Positions 53,482 through 62,717 of a stretch of 64,000 nucleotides of DNA are shown here, one piece after another (within the stretch, counting starts at the first letter, position 1; each line of letters begins with the position of its first letter). The DNA lies in contig CAVOJD010000006.1 in the NCBI GenBank assembly GCA_963696075.1, positions 682,001 through 746,000 on the forward strand. The letters are read 5' to 3'. The notes below the pieces were generated by a model. It saw only the letters and a program-made list of their open reading frames with translations, was not told where the DNA came from and did no database searches. The position numbers were made by a program, and so were the translations under genes. Source of the DNA: CAJQQK01 sp963696075. Lineage in GTDB: Bacteria; Pseudomonadota; Alphaproteobacteria; Rhizobiales; Hyphomicrobiaceae.

Positions 53482-55914
53482 ATGGCGCCGAGCGGTGGCG
53501 ACAACGATAATAGTGCGCCGAACGGCGCGGCCATGGCCGATGGCCCGGACGACCCGCTGAAAGCGGCGATCGCAGCCGGCGAGACGCTCGACCTTGGCGG
53601 CGCCCGGCTCGACGCGGACCGCCTGCGCGACCTGATCATGAGCCAGATTGCGGCTGACGGGGGCCGGGCAGCCCCCGCTCAGGGCACACCGTTCGGCGTT
53701 CGCATCCGCAATGCCGTCATCGTCGGCCGGCTTGACCTTGAAGGCGCGGACATTCCCTTTCCCTTGGCCTTTTCCCGCGTCGTGATGGAGACCGGCGGGC
53801 AGGGCGGTTCGATTGTCCTGCGCGATGCCCGCGTGCGGCGCCTGAACGTTTCCAATGCCGCCCTTGCCGGCGGCATCATCGCGGACCGGGCCGAATTCGC
53901 GAACGGGATCATGATCGCAGGCGGCCGCATCGGCGGCCCGCTCACCGTCCGCGGCAGCCAGATTGGCGGCGCCCTGGCAATCGAAGGGACCGAACTGGGC
54001 GATGGCCGCACCGCCCTTCTTGCAGCTGGCGCGCGTCTCTCAGGCCCCCTCGTCCTGCGCCGCGCGAAGTGTCAGGGCGAGGTGCGCCTCCAGCGCGCCC
54101 ACCTCGAAGCCGGCCTCAGGGCCGATGAACTCGAAATTCTCGGCGAGGCGGCCCGCCTCCACTGTGCCGCGGCCCGCTTCGGCGGCGATGTCATCCTCAC
54201 GCGTGCACGCATCGCCGGGCCGGTGGGCTTCGAGAACGCGACCATCGCGGGCAGCATCGAGGCATCAGCGCTTCAAATCGAGGCCTCGACCGAGGGGTTC
54301 AATGGTACCGGCCTCGAAATCGAGCAGAGCCTCGATCTCACCCAGGCGCGTATCGGCGGCCCCCTCAACCTCGAAGGCGTCCGCATCGCCAAGCAGTTCC
54401 TCGCCGCCGGCATCCAGGTCGATGGCGGCGACACCGCGATCGCAGCCGACCTCATCCGCATCGGCGGCAACTGGGAGCTGATGAGCGCCCGCCTCGTCGG
54501 CCAGATCCGGATGCCGGGAGCCGACATCGCCGGCCAGTTCCGCATGACCGCAACCAAACTCTTCGGCAGTTCGCTGGCGCTGCGCGGCGACGGCGCCCGG
54601 ATCGGCGGCGGTGCGTTCTTCTCACGCGCGACGATCGTTGGCACCGTGCGCTTTCCCGCAGCCGTCATCGAAAACCAGTTCCGCTTCTCCGGCGCGACCA
54701 TCAAGGTCGATGACGGGGTGGCCATCCAGGCCCAGGGCGCACGCTTCCGCCGCGACGTGGAACTCAACGCCGGCTTCCAGACGATCGGTGGCATCCTCCT
54801 CGATCAGGCCGAGGTCAATGGCAGCCTTGATCTGACGCAGAGCCGCATCAAGAGCTTCGCCGTGGCAGATGCCGCCAACGGCCCGCCGAACGAAAAATCC
54901 CAGCGCGGCGGTGCTGCGAACGAAACCCGCCCCGCATTCGCGGACCTCGCAGTCAGCCTCGTCGATGCCCGGATCGACCGCCTCGCGATGCCCGAGCGCG
55001 CCGACGAACGCCCCCGTGGCATCATTGATCTTTCCCGCGCTCATGTCGGCGCCTTTGTCGACTGGGCCCAGGCCTGGCCGCCACCGGCAGGCGCCGCGGC
55101 GAGCGGAGCTGCAAGCGCGCCGCCGGATCATCTGGTCCTCGACGGCTTTGTCTACGAGCACCTTGAAAATCCCTCGGGCCTGCCAGCGATGGTCGAGGCT
55201 GGCCGCGCGCGGCGGACCCGCGTCGGTGCGCGCCGCATTGCCTGGCTCACGGCCCAGTCCGCCCCCGACACCTCGACACGGTTCAAACCGCAGGCGTGGG
55301 TCTATCTCTCGAAGCAGTTGGCAGCCCAGGGTCTCGACCGTGACGCCCGCCTCATCACCATCGAGCGCCGGCGGCGCGAACGCCGCAGCCGCTGGACACC
55401 CCCGCTGGCGCGCTGGGAAAGCCGCCTGCTCGACTGGTTTGCCCTCTACGGCTTCAACCCGTGGCGCACCGTCATGTGGATGGCAGCCGTCGTGATCCTG
55501 TTCGCGGGCGTCTGGTCGTGGGCGGCATCCGGCTGCCGTGCGCCAGGCTGCTTCGATGAAACCGTCTTCGTCACCGCGCGCCGCGATTCCTTCTCACCCG
55601 AAGCCTTCACCGAGCGCTATCCAGCCTTCCACCCGCTCGCTTATTCCTTTGATGTGTTCGTCCCCTTCGTCTCCTTCGGCTATGAGGATCACTGGCGCCC
55701 TAACATGCGCTATGGACCCATGGCGACCTGGCGCCTGCCGCACCTGCCAGCCTTCATCGCGGGCGAAACCGACAAGCAACGGATATTTGCCGACGTCACG
55801 ATAACCACGGGCGGTGTGCTCTACGCCCTCACCATCGTCCAGAAGATCCTAGGTCTGATCCTGACGTCTTTGATGGTAACCGCGTTTACGGGTCTCCTCC
55901 GAGGACACGAGTGA
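53482..55914 (+). CDS. Beta-helix repeat protein with C-terminal membrane domain
   Basis: An 810-residue protein. From about residue 70 to 470 it consists of short repeats of roughly 20 residues with recurring GGxLxLxGAxI patterns, as in pentapeptide-like or bactofilin-like parallel beta-helices. A linker with DLSRAHVGAFVDWAQ and LDGFVYEHL follows. The C-terminus has two membrane helices (about 663-682 and 778-806) around a loop containing YSFDVFVPFVSFGYEDHW, a segment I associate with a family of repeat-bearing membrane proteins. A cytoplasmic beta-helix attached to a channel-like or signalling membrane domain is an inference. No enzyme motif was seen. Confidence 0.7.
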   Translation: MAPSGGDNDNSAPNGAAMADGPDDPLKAAIAAGETLDLGGARLDADRLRDLIMSQIAADGGRAAPAQGTPFGVRIRNAVIVGRLDLEGADIPFPLAFSRVVMETGGQGGSIVLRDARVRRLNVSNAALAGGIIADRAEFANGIMIAGGRIGGPLTVRGSQIGGALAIEGTELGDGRTALLAAGARLSGPLVLRRAKCQGEVRLQRAHLEAGLRADELEILGEAARLHCAAARFGGDVILTRARIAGPVGFENATIAGSIEASALQIEASTEGFNGTGLEIEQSLDLTQARIGGPLNLEGVRIAKQFLAAGIQVDGGDTAIAADLIRIGGNWELMSARLVGQIRMPGADIAGQFRMTATKLFGSSLALRGDGARIGGGAFFSRATIVGTVRFPAAVIENQFRFSGATIKVDDGVAIQAQGARFRRDVELNAGFQTIGGILLDQAEVNGSLDLTQSRIKSFAVADAANGPPNEKSQRGGAANETRPAFADLAVSLVDARIDRLAMPERADERPRGIIDLSRAHVGAFVDWAQAWPPPAGAAASGAASAPPDHLVLDGFVYEHLENPSGLPAMVEAGRARRTRVGARRIAWLTAQSAPDTSTRFKPQAWVYLSKQLAAQGLDRDARLITIERRRRERRSRWTPPLARWESRLLDWFALYGFNPWRTVMWMAAVVILFAGVWSWAASGCRAPGCFDETVFVTARRDSFSPEAFTERYPAFHPLAYSFDVFVPFVSFGYEDHWRPNMRYGPMATWRLPHLPAFIAGETDKQRIFADVTITTGGVLYALTIVQKILGLILTSLMVTAFTGLLRGHE

Positions 55915-55962
55915 TCATCGCGCGGCTGATGGACCGCGCCGGACACCGCCATTAAGTTCGCA

Positions 55963-57399
55963 ATGAACTTTGCCACCGGAGAATTGCCCGTGACCGCGCT
56001 CGATGCCTTCGCCGACGTCGTCGGCCCCGCAGCCTGCCTGACCGAATCCCATGACATCGAGCCCTATTCGCTTGATTGGCGCGGCAACTTCAATGCGCGT
56101 CCGACAGCCGTCGTGAAGCCCGCGTCGACCGAGGAGGTCGCCCGCGTCCTCGCCGCCGCCAAGGCCGCCGACCTCGCGGTGGTGCCGGCAGGCGGGCGCA
56201 CGGGGCTGTGCGGCGGCGCCGTCGCGCTCGCCAACGGTCCGGCCTCCATCGTCCTCTCCCTCGAACGCATGAACCGCATCCGCGACATTGACCCGCAAGA
56301 TTTCTCACTTGTCGCCGAGGCCGGCTGCGTCGTCGAAACCGTCCAAAACGCGGCCACCGAGGCAGGCCGCCTGTTCCCGATCCAATGGGGCGCGCAGGGC
56401 ACCGCCCAGATCGGCGGCATGCTCTCGACCAACGCCGGCGGCATCCGCACGCTCTCCTGGGGCAACGCGCGCGAACTCGTACTTGGGTTGGAGGTGGTCC
56501 TGCCCGACGGCCGCGTCCTCGATGACCTGCGCCGGGTCCGGAAAGACAATTCCGGCTACGCGCTGCGCCATCTCTTCATCGGCGCCGAAGGAACCCTTGG
56601 CATCATCACCGCCGCCGCCCTGCGCCTCGCCCCGCAATTGAAGCGCGTCGAGACCGCCTTCATCGCCGTGCCGAGCCCGGATGCCGCACTCGCGCTCTAT
56701 GGCCGCTTCCGTGAATCCGGCGCGGACCTGATCGGCTTCGAACTGGCCGCGCGCTATTCGATGGAACTCGCCAACCGCTTCGGACCGGTCAAGGTGCCGC
56801 TTCCCCTCGATGCGCCCTGGTACGTGATGGCCGAGATCGCGGCCGCCCACCCGAGCGTGCCGCTGCGCGACATGATGGAGGAAACACTGGGCACCGCCAT
56901 GGAAGCCGGTGACGTCCTCGACGCGGTGCTGGCCGAGAGCGAGCAACAGCGTCTCTCGATCTGGAAGATCCGCGAAGACCTGCCCGAGTGTACCCGGCAG
57001 GGCGGCCCGACCGTCAACACGGATACGTCCGTGCCTGTCTCCGCCGTGCCGAAGTTCCTCAACACCGTCGTCAGCGAGGTCACCCGCCGCTGGCCCGAGG
57101 GCCGCATCATCGCCGTCGGTCATGCCGGTGACGGCAATATCCATTGCTCACTGCAGGCGCCGGAAGGGTGGGATCAGGGCCGCCCGGCCTGGGCCGCCCG
57201 CGCCGACGGCTTTGAAGCGCGCGTCAACGAGATCGCGGTCTCACTCGGCGGCAGTTTTTCAGCAGAACACGGCATCGGCCAATCCAAGCGCCACGCAATG
57301 GCAACCCACAAGAGCCCGGTTGCCCTGGACGTCATGCGCCAGATCAAGGCAACCCTTGATCCCGACGATCGCATGAACCCCGGCAAGGTCCTACCGTAG
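55963..57399 (+). CDS. FAD-linked D-2-hydroxyacid dehydrogenase (GlcD/D2HGDH type)
   Basis: A 478-residue flavoenzyme of the PCMH/VAO fold. The FAD-binding part has PAGGRTGLCGGAVAL (about 76-90), GTAQIGGMLSTNAGG near 147 and HLFIGAEGTLGIITAAALRL near 204-223. The C-terminal catalytic histidines are in GHAGDGNIHCSL near 386 and EHGIGQSKR near 428. It oxidises a D-2-hydroxyacid such as D-2-hydroxyglutarate or D-lactate to the keto acid, with electrons passing on to a flavoprotein. ETF-ubiquinone oxidoreductase at the end of the window could be a later acceptor. A GTG at 55990 is an alternative start. Confidence 0.9.
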   Translation: MNFATGELPVTALDAFADVVGPAACLTESHDIEPYSLDWRGNFNARPTAVVKPASTEEVARVLAAAKAADLAVVPAGGRTGLCGGAVALANGPASIVLSLERMNRIRDIDPQDFSLVAEAGCVVETVQNAATEAGRLFPIQWGAQGTAQIGGMLSTNAGGIRTLSWGNARELVLGLEVVLPDGRVLDDLRRVRKDNSGYALRHLFIGAEGTLGIITAAALRLAPQLKRVETAFIAVPSPDAALALYGRFRESGADLIGFELAARYSMELANRFGPVKVPLPLDAPWYVMAEIAAAHPSVPLRDMMEETLGTAMEAGDVLDAVLAESEQQRLSIWKIREDLPECTRQGGPTVNTDTSVPVSAVPKFLNTVVSEVTRRWPEGRIIAVGHAGDGNIHCSLQAPEGWDQGRPAWAARADGFEARVNEIAVSLGGSFSAEHGIGQSKRHAMATHKSPVALDVMRQIKATLDPDDRMNPGKVLP

Positions 57400-57463
57400 G
57401 CCGGCAGCGCCTGTTGCGCGTGACATTGGACGATGCACAGTCCACCCGCGCAACCCGGCACTC

Positions 57464-57542
57464 GTCCGGGAGCAATGCGACCCGGCGCTTTGCGCCGCCC
57501 CCGCGGAGGCCCTGAGCACCGCGAAGGAATAGCCGCGAGCGC
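57464..57542. repeat. Single dispersed double-hairpin repeat (locus D)
   Basis: One unit of the family seen at 18.8, 29.9 and 36.7 kb: GTCCGGGAGC, hairpin CGGCGC-TTT-GCGCCG, and the tail GGAATAGCCGCGAGCG. It lies between two convergent genes. Confidence 0.8.
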
Positions 57543-57560
57543 AACCAAACAACGTCAATT

Positions 57561-59069
57561 TCACGCGAACATCTTGCGTGCCTTCTTGGCGACCAGATGC
57601 GGCTGGCGGATCGCCCGGCTGACGGTGTTGAGCGTATCGCGATAATCGCCGTAGCGGTTGAAGGGCAGCGCGAGGAGTTCGGGCCAGGTCTGCGCGATTG
57701 CTTCGCGCGGCATGCGGTTCTGGCGGCGCCATTCAGGCGGCAGCGACAGCATCGCGGTGAAGGCCGGCCGCGAGATCAGCGGATGAATATTGGAAACCTC
57801 AGGCAGCGTATAGGCCTGCGCAAACGCCCAGCACCCCATGCGCAATTCCATGTAGGCGAGATCGAGCGCCAGGAACGGGTCGAACGCGGTGACCGAACGC
57901 CGCCATTCTTCCACCGCGGCATGAACCTGCGGGCTGGGTGGCATCCCGAACCGGGCAACGATCGTATCGGCGTTGATTTCCGTGTCACAACTGTCGCCGG
58001 CGCGCCAGAAGAAGCCGCGGCCGATCTCGCCGCCGAGCCCGCCGACAAAGGCCCGCGCCTCAGCCAGTTCAAGAACGGTCGCATGCCGCTTCATGTTGGG
58101 CCCGCCGATGCAGTGCCCGCTGCGCGCGTGCCATTGCGCCGCATCGCGGTCGCTGGCAAACCGGACCGGCAGCAGGCTATGGCGCAATCCAAAGCGTGCC
58201 GCGATTTCCTTTGCCCTGACGACGTCGAGCGCGTTGGCGGGATGATCCACGGTCGTAAATGACAGCTCGCTCGCAATGTCGCGGCAGATCGCAAGCAACA
58301 TCCGCGTTTCATTCCCAGCCGTCAGCCCGAACGCCAGATCACCCTCCGCGCGGAACGCATCGATGATGGCGCGGCTCGTCCGGCAGATCTCGCCGATTGC
58401 AGCGGCGGGATCATCCGCGATCTCGATGGGCCGATGCGGCCAGTGACGCGCCTGGGTGAAGGCGGCAAGGTCGAGGCAGTGGTTGACGAGTTGACGCTTG
58501 ATGCCGGCATGCGCCGTCAAGCCTGCCGGAAACCACCCGTCGCGCAGAATATTGAGGTGCTCATAAAGCGCGCGATCGAAACGCGCCTCATAGGCCGCAT
58601 CATCAAGCAGCAGCCCCGCGGTCGCCGCCGCAATCCGCGTTTCCGGGTCATAGACGAGAGACATCGACCCGCAGGCATCGAGGTAGGTCCGCGCGAGGCC
58701 GTAGCCGTCGAGCACGATCAGGAACGGCCCACCAAGGCGCTGGTAGAGGGCCTCGATCGCCGCTTCCACACCGGCACCATCCTGCGTCTCCAGCCTGACC
58801 TGGTCATTGAGCAGCCGGGCTTCAGCGATCTCGACCGGCTGGCCGAGCACGAAGCCGACCGCCTCATCGGTGGCGTCGACAAGCGGCACGACCGGCTGCG
58901 TCGGACAGGCGGCAATCGTGATTGTCTGGCCCTGGTAGCGTTTGAAAGTCTCTGGAACGGCCGGCAGGTGCGGGTTGCCTGCCGCGAAGATCAGGAACTG
59001 GCGTGTAAACCGGTCTGGCCGTTGCGCGCTCGAGATGTGAACTGCAGGCTCGGCAAAGAAATTGCGCAT
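57561..59069 (-). CDS. Asparagine-synthase-like protein with degenerate motifs
   Basis: A 502-residue protein from the preferred ATG 59069; the frame extends to 59327 but then overlaps the next gene. Residues about 110-140 (GGPFLIVLDGYGLARTYLDACGSMSLVYD) resemble the glutaminase-type fold of asparagine synthase, but no N-terminal catalytic cysteine is seen. The ATP site of the synthase domain would be SGGxDS; here the matching place reads GLTAGNETRMLLA, so the loop is altered. SHIHPLIS-like SNIHPLISRPA, LPPEWR and RQPHLVAKKARK near the end fit asparagine-synthase C-termini. The reaction is uncertain. It may modify a peptide or polysaccharide precursor. Confidence 0.6.
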   Translation of the reverse strand: MRNFFAEPAVHISSAQRPDRFTRQFLIFAAGNPHLPAVPETFKRYQGQTITIAACPTQPVVPLVDATDEAVGFVLGQPVEIAEARLLNDQVRLETQDGAGVEAAIEALYQRLGGPFLIVLDGYGLARTYLDACGSMSLVYDPETRIAAATAGLLLDDAAYEARFDRALYEHLNILRDGWFPAGLTAHAGIKRQLVNHCLDLAAFTQARHWPHRPIEIADDPAAAIGEICRTSRAIIDAFRAEGDLAFGLTAGNETRMLLAICRDIASELSFTTVDHPANALDVVRAKEIAARFGLRHSLLPVRFASDRDAAQWHARSGHCIGGPNMKRHATVLELAEARAFVGGLGGEIGRGFFWRAGDSCDTEINADTIVARFGMPPSPQVHAAVEEWRRSVTAFDPFLALDLAYMELRMGCWAFAQAYTLPEVSNIHPLISRPAFTAMLSLPPEWRRQNRMPREAIAQTWPELLALPFNRYGDYRDTLNTVSRAIRQPHLVAKKARKMFA

Positions 59070-59235
59070 CTGGTTCCAGCAGCTTGCCGCCGCAGCCTTC
59101 TTGTCGACGCCGGGTATTGAGCCCGCCGGGCGAGCCGCCGCGCGTCGTTTTGAGACATATCGAGGGCCAAGATTAGCCACAAAGACTGAAGGTTCGGTTA
59201 GTGGAGATGGCGTGGCGCCCGAAAGCGGCCCCCCG

Positions 59236-59865
59236 TCAACTGACGCAGGACTTGAGCAACGCCCCGAATTGGGCGGCCTGCGCCCCCGTCGCCTTGCCGG
59301 CGGCAAACTGGTCGAGGCCGTCGACATTGGCGCGAACGAGTTCGGTTTCCGGGTGATAGGCCCCGAAGTTGGCCTCGGTAAGCTTCAGAGCGTCCGCGTA
59401 AAGACCGCGCGCTTCCCGCATGCGGCACTGCTGCAGGACGACGGCGGCGAGGTTGTTCTTGAGGTCGGCAAGCAACCGGCGCTCGCCATCCGGCGCGGCT
59501 TCGACGATTGTGATCGCAAGCTGATAGTTGGCCGCCGCCGCCGCCAGTGCGCCGTTGAGATCCTGGAACAACGCCAGATTGTTAAGCGCCTGCGCATAGC
59601 GGATGTGGGCGGTTCCGAACCGGCGTCCCGTCGTCTCGGCGATGCGTTGGGAGAGCGTGAGTGCGCCGACCACGTTGCCGGTCGCGTATGCGTTGCGGGC
59701 TTCGGCCGTGAGGCGCTGGAGATCGAGAAGGCCGCTGCCCTGCCCATAGCCTGGGCCGGCCGGCAACATCAGAAGGGAGACGACAAGCCCCAGCCGGGCC
59801 CGTTGCCCGAGCCCTGAACAAGAAATACGCACAACCACCACTCCACGCACACCCGATCCCAACAC
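59236..59865 (-). CDS. Secreted TPR-like protein
   Basis: A 209-residue protein. The first 42 residues form a signal peptide-like stretch (LGLVVSLLMLPAGPGYG). The remainder is helical with two TPR-like helix pairs (ARNAYATGNVVGALTLSQRI and YAQALNNLALFQDLNGALAAAAANYQLAI) and a third of similar type (NNLAAVVLQQCRMREARGLYADALKL). It is likely periplasmic and mediates protein contacts. It is upstream of, and in the same direction as, the asparagine-synthase-like gene. Confidence 0.72.
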   Translation of the reverse strand: MLGSGVRGVVVVRISCSGLGQRARLGLVVSLLMLPAGPGYGQGSGLLDLQRLTAEARNAYATGNVVGALTLSQRIAETTGRRFGTAHIRYAQALNNLALFQDLNGALAAAAANYQLAITIVEAAPDGERRLLADLKNNLAAVVLQQCRMREARGLYADALKLTEANFGAYHPETELVRANVDGLDQFAAGKATGAQAAQFGALLKSCVS

Positions 59866-60009
59866 ACAGGATCACATCAGACCCAGGTAGCGAGAAGATG
59901 GTCAACGAAGTGTTAAAATGCGGCGGTGTGGTGAACACGGAGCCCCTTGCCGTTCAGAAGTGAAGACTGCAATGGAAAGCGAGCAGATTAAGAAGCAGCC
60001 CGCCACCCC

Positions 60010-60540
60010 TCACGTCTCCATCAGCCGCGGCATGATCTCGACGAAATTGCAGGGGCGGTGGCGGTTGTCGAGTTGGAATTGGAGGATGCCGTCCCAGGCG
60101 TCCTTGCAGGCCCCCGGTGAGCCCGGCACGCAGAAGATATAGGTGCCGTTGGCAACGCCGCCGCAGGCGCGCGACTGGATCGTCGAGGTCTCGATCTTGG
60201 CATACGAAAGCTGGTGGAAGATCACCGAGAAGCCGTCGATGTGTTTCTCGAACAGCGGCATGAGCGCTTCGGGCGTGACGTCCCGACCGGTGAAGCCGGT
60301 GCCGCCCGTCGTGATGACGACGTCGATGCCGGGATCCGCGATCCAGGCGCCGACGGTGGCGCGCAAGAGGTCGATATCGTCGGCAACGATCCGCCGCTCC
60401 TTCAGGATATGCCCCGCAGCTTCCACGCGCCCGGCAAGCGTGTCACCCGATTTATCGTCGGCGAGTGTGCGCGTGTCGGACACCGTCAGCACCGCGATGT
60501 TGACGGGAATGAACGGACGGCTTTCATCGATCTTGGCCAT
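60010..60540 (-). CDS. moaB: Molybdenum cofactor biosynthesis protein MoaB
   Basis: A 176-residue MogA/MoaB-like protein. VNIAVLTVSDTR is near residue 13, VVITTGGTGFTGRDVTPEAL near 73-92, and NGTYIFCVPGSPGACKDAWDGIL near 130-152. The family adenylates molybdopterin before metal insertion (in bacteria with MogA, MoaB's role is less clear). ATG 60540 was chosen over an upstream ATG (60660) since the extra 40 residues cover a hairpin cluster and have no family similarity. Confidence 0.9.
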   Translation of the reverse strand: MAKIDESRPFIPVNIAVLTVSDTRTLADDKSGDTLAGRVEAAGHILKERRIVADDIDLLRATVGAWIADPGIDVVITTGGTGFTGRDVTPEALMPLFEKHIDGFSVIFHQLSYAKIETSTIQSRACGGVANGTYIFCVPGSPGACKDAWDGILQFQLDNRHRPCNFVEIMPRLMET

Positions 60541-60596
60541 TTTGATCTCACTTTGACGAGTGATCGCTGCCCTCGTGTTCCAAGAAAACGGAGGGT

Positions 60597-60653
60597 CCGG
60601 GAGGTGCCCTCCCGGCGGAGCGCGAGGCGGGCCTCGCTCGCGGCAACGCCGCG
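60597..60653. repeat. Cluster of three hairpins
   Basis: Three successive hairpins: CCGGGAGG/CCTCCCGG (60597-60615), GCGAGG/CCTCGC (60622-60637) and CGCGG/CCGCG (60639-60653). They lie between two minus-strand genes and may stop transcription or protect the RNA. The first two resemble in layout the pair at 10409-10450. Confidence 0.65.
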
Positions 60654-60663
60654 ACTTCATGCG

Positions 60664-61497
60664 TCAATCCAGCTTGAACCCCTTCGAGCGAATGTAGGCC
60701 CCGAAGTCCGCCCGCTCCGGGCTCGCGTACTGCCGCGCCTTGTCTTCCGACCAGGTGTATTTTTCAGCCCGCCCGAAGCGCGCTTCCTGGCGCTGGGCGT
60801 CGGGATGGTGGATGGCATATCGCCGGTCGTCGTAGGCGGAGACGTGGGCCTCGATGGCAGCATCCGAGAAGGCGTTGACGTGGACGGTCGCGCCAAGCGG
60901 CAGGCGCGCGCTGATGTGGCCGGCTTCCGATGGCCAGCCGACGCCAAGGCCGACGACGGGGAAGACATGATCGGGAAGGTCGAGGAGGTCGTTGACGAGC
61001 GGGCAGTTGTTGCGGATGCCGCTGACCGGACAACAGCCAAGCCCGATGCTCTCGGCGGCATCGACAAAGGCCTGCATCGCGATGCCGGCATCGACGGCGG
61101 GATTGAAGAAGGCATCGAGATGGTCGTTCTCGAACGGTTTGTCGCGCCATTGATGGATCTGGCGCTGGCGCTTGTTGTTGCCAAGGAAGACAAGGATGAC
61201 CGGCGCCTTCTCGAGCCACGCCTGGCCGACCACCTCGGTCGCGATGCGCCGGCGTTTTTCTGCATCCGTAACGATGACGATATCGCGGGCCTGAAGGTCG
61301 CTCTTGGAGGGCGCGGAAAGCGCGGTCGCACAGAGCAGGCGCAGGAGCTCGAGGCTCGGTGCTTCCGCCTTGAAGCGGCGATGCGAGCGGCGGCTGGCGA
61401 GGCTTTCGAGGAAGGCGGTATTGTCGAGCGTCTCCGATGGCGTTTCAGGCGCTGAGCCGAAGCGGAATTTCAGCGCTGCAGTGAGGTCGTCATTCAT
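60664..61497 (-). CDS. Nitroreductase family protein
   Basis: A 277-residue flavoprotein. The FMN-binding pattern is visible in SRRSHRRFKAEAPSLELLRLL (about 35-55), ATALSAPSKSDLQARDIVIV (about 57-76), and the C-terminal part VGLGVGWPSEAGHISARLPLG near 182. It reduces nitro groups, quinones or similar acceptors with NAD(P)H. The physiological substrate is unknown. It shares direction with moaB and the glycosylase. Confidence 0.87.
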   Translation of the reverse strand: MNDDLTAALKFRFGSAPETPSETLDNTAFLESLASRRSHRRFKAEAPSLELLRLLCATALSAPSKSDLQARDIVIVTDAEKRRRIATEVVGQAWLEKAPVILVFLGNNKRQRQIHQWRDKPFENDHLDAFFNPAVDAGIAMQAFVDAAESIGLGCCPVSGIRNNCPLVNDLLDLPDHVFPVVGLGVGWPSEAGHISARLPLGATVHVNAFSDAAIEAHVSAYDDRRYAIHHPDAQRQEARFGRAEKYTWSEDKARQYASPERADFGAYIRSKGFKLD

Positions 61498-61557
61498 TCT
61501 CGAACTCCGGTTGGCGGCAGGCGCCGCTTGGTAGAGGCCGGCGCCGCAGCGTGCAGA

Positions 61558-62541
61558 TTAGGCCCCCGATGAGGGCTGGTCGAGCCTCGCCCGGATGGCA
61601 AGGAGGTCGCGCCAGGCCTGGCGCTTGTGGGCGGGGCTTCTGAGCAGATAGGCCGGGTGCAGCGTCGGCATCACGTCGAAGCCGGCCGGCGCCTCGCCTG
61701 CTTCGCCGGCAAGGTCGAGCCGCCCCCATTTACCGCGCACCTTCATGATGCCCTGGGTGGTGTCGAGCACGAGCTTGGCGGCAGCCCCCCCGACGGTGAC
61801 GATCACCTCCGGCTGGACAAGGCGGATCTGGCGCTCGAGGAAGGGCCGGCAGATCAGTGTTTCCTGAGGCGTCGGCACGCGGTTGCCGGGCGGGCGCCAG
61901 TAGACGACGTTGGTGATGTGGGTGTCGGCCTCCGAGAGCCCGATCGAGGCCAGCATTTTGTCGAGGAGCTGGCCGGCGCGCCCAACGAACGGGACGCCGG
62001 CGCGGTCTTCATCGCGCCCGGGCGCTTCGCCGATCACCATCACGCGGGCCTCCGCCGCGCCGCGATAGAAGCACAGGTTCTTCGCGGTCGCCTTGAGGCC
62101 GCAGCCGTCGAAGTCTTTCAGGAGCTCATGCAACGCATCGAGGCTTTGCGCTGCGCGCGCCGCGGCCCGCGCGTTGGCCTCCGCCTCGCGGTCGGAGACG
62201 GCCATGGTGGCGGCAGCGGGCGTTGTGCCGGGGCGCGCAGCGGCCGGCGCGGAAGGCGGCGGCGATCCAGCGGGCCGGCCGTCGCGCTGGGGCGAGGTTG
62301 GCGCATGATGTCCGGGGGCTGCATGTCCGGGCGCGGCGCGGGGTGCGTCCGGCTGCCGCGGTTGGGGCCGGGTGCGCAGCGATTGCGGTGCCACGGCGCC
62401 CCGGCTGAGCCAGTCGACCGGCGACGCCCCCAGCACCCCGTCGATGCCCATCGCCTGGTACCAACGGATGACGGCGGCGAGCCGGCGCGGGTCCGCGTCG
62501 CCTGCGTTTTGTGCCGAAGGTGCCTGATCGTGATCGCTCAT
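61558..62541 (-). CDS. Family 4 uracil-DNA glycosylase
   Basis: A 327-residue DNA repair enzyme. Residues 1-130 are a low-complexity proline/alanine/arginine-rich region. The catalytic domain has GEAPGRDEDRAGVPFVGRAGQLLDKML near 174-200, TNVVYWRPPGNRVPTPQE near 212 and MPTLHPAYLLRSP near 300. Cysteines (CGLKATAKNLC and a later one at ICRPFL) fit the [4Fe-4S] cluster of family 4. It removes uracil from DNA. The start ATG at 62541 faces the ETF-QO gene across 176 bases. Confidence 0.9.
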   Translation of the reverse strand: MSDHDQAPSAQNAGDADPRRLAAVIRWYQAMGIDGVLGASPVDWLSRGAVAPQSLRTRPQPRQPDAPRAAPGHAAPGHHAPTSPQRDGRPAGSPPPSAPAAARPGTTPAAATMAVSDREAEANARAAARAAQSLDALHELLKDFDGCGLKATAKNLCFYRGAAEARVMVIGEAPGRDEDRAGVPFVGRAGQLLDKMLASIGLSEADTHITNVVYWRPPGNRVPTPQETLICRPFLERQIRLVQPEVIVTVGGAAAKLVLDTTQGIMKVRGKWGRLDLAGEAGEAPAGFDVMPTLHPAYLLRSPAHKRQAWRDLLAIRARLDQPSSGA

Positions 62542-62717
62542 TCTTGAAGCTTAATCGTTATGCGCGCCGCCCGGAAGTGCGCGCGAGGCTGTTGATCGGC
62601 ATCGCTCACATGATCTGACCGGGCTACGGCGCGCCTTTTCGACGCCTCCCTTGACCTCGGCGAAGCAATCCAGCGTATATGCCCCAACGGTTGAAAACGC
62701 TCGAGGAAAGTTACGTC

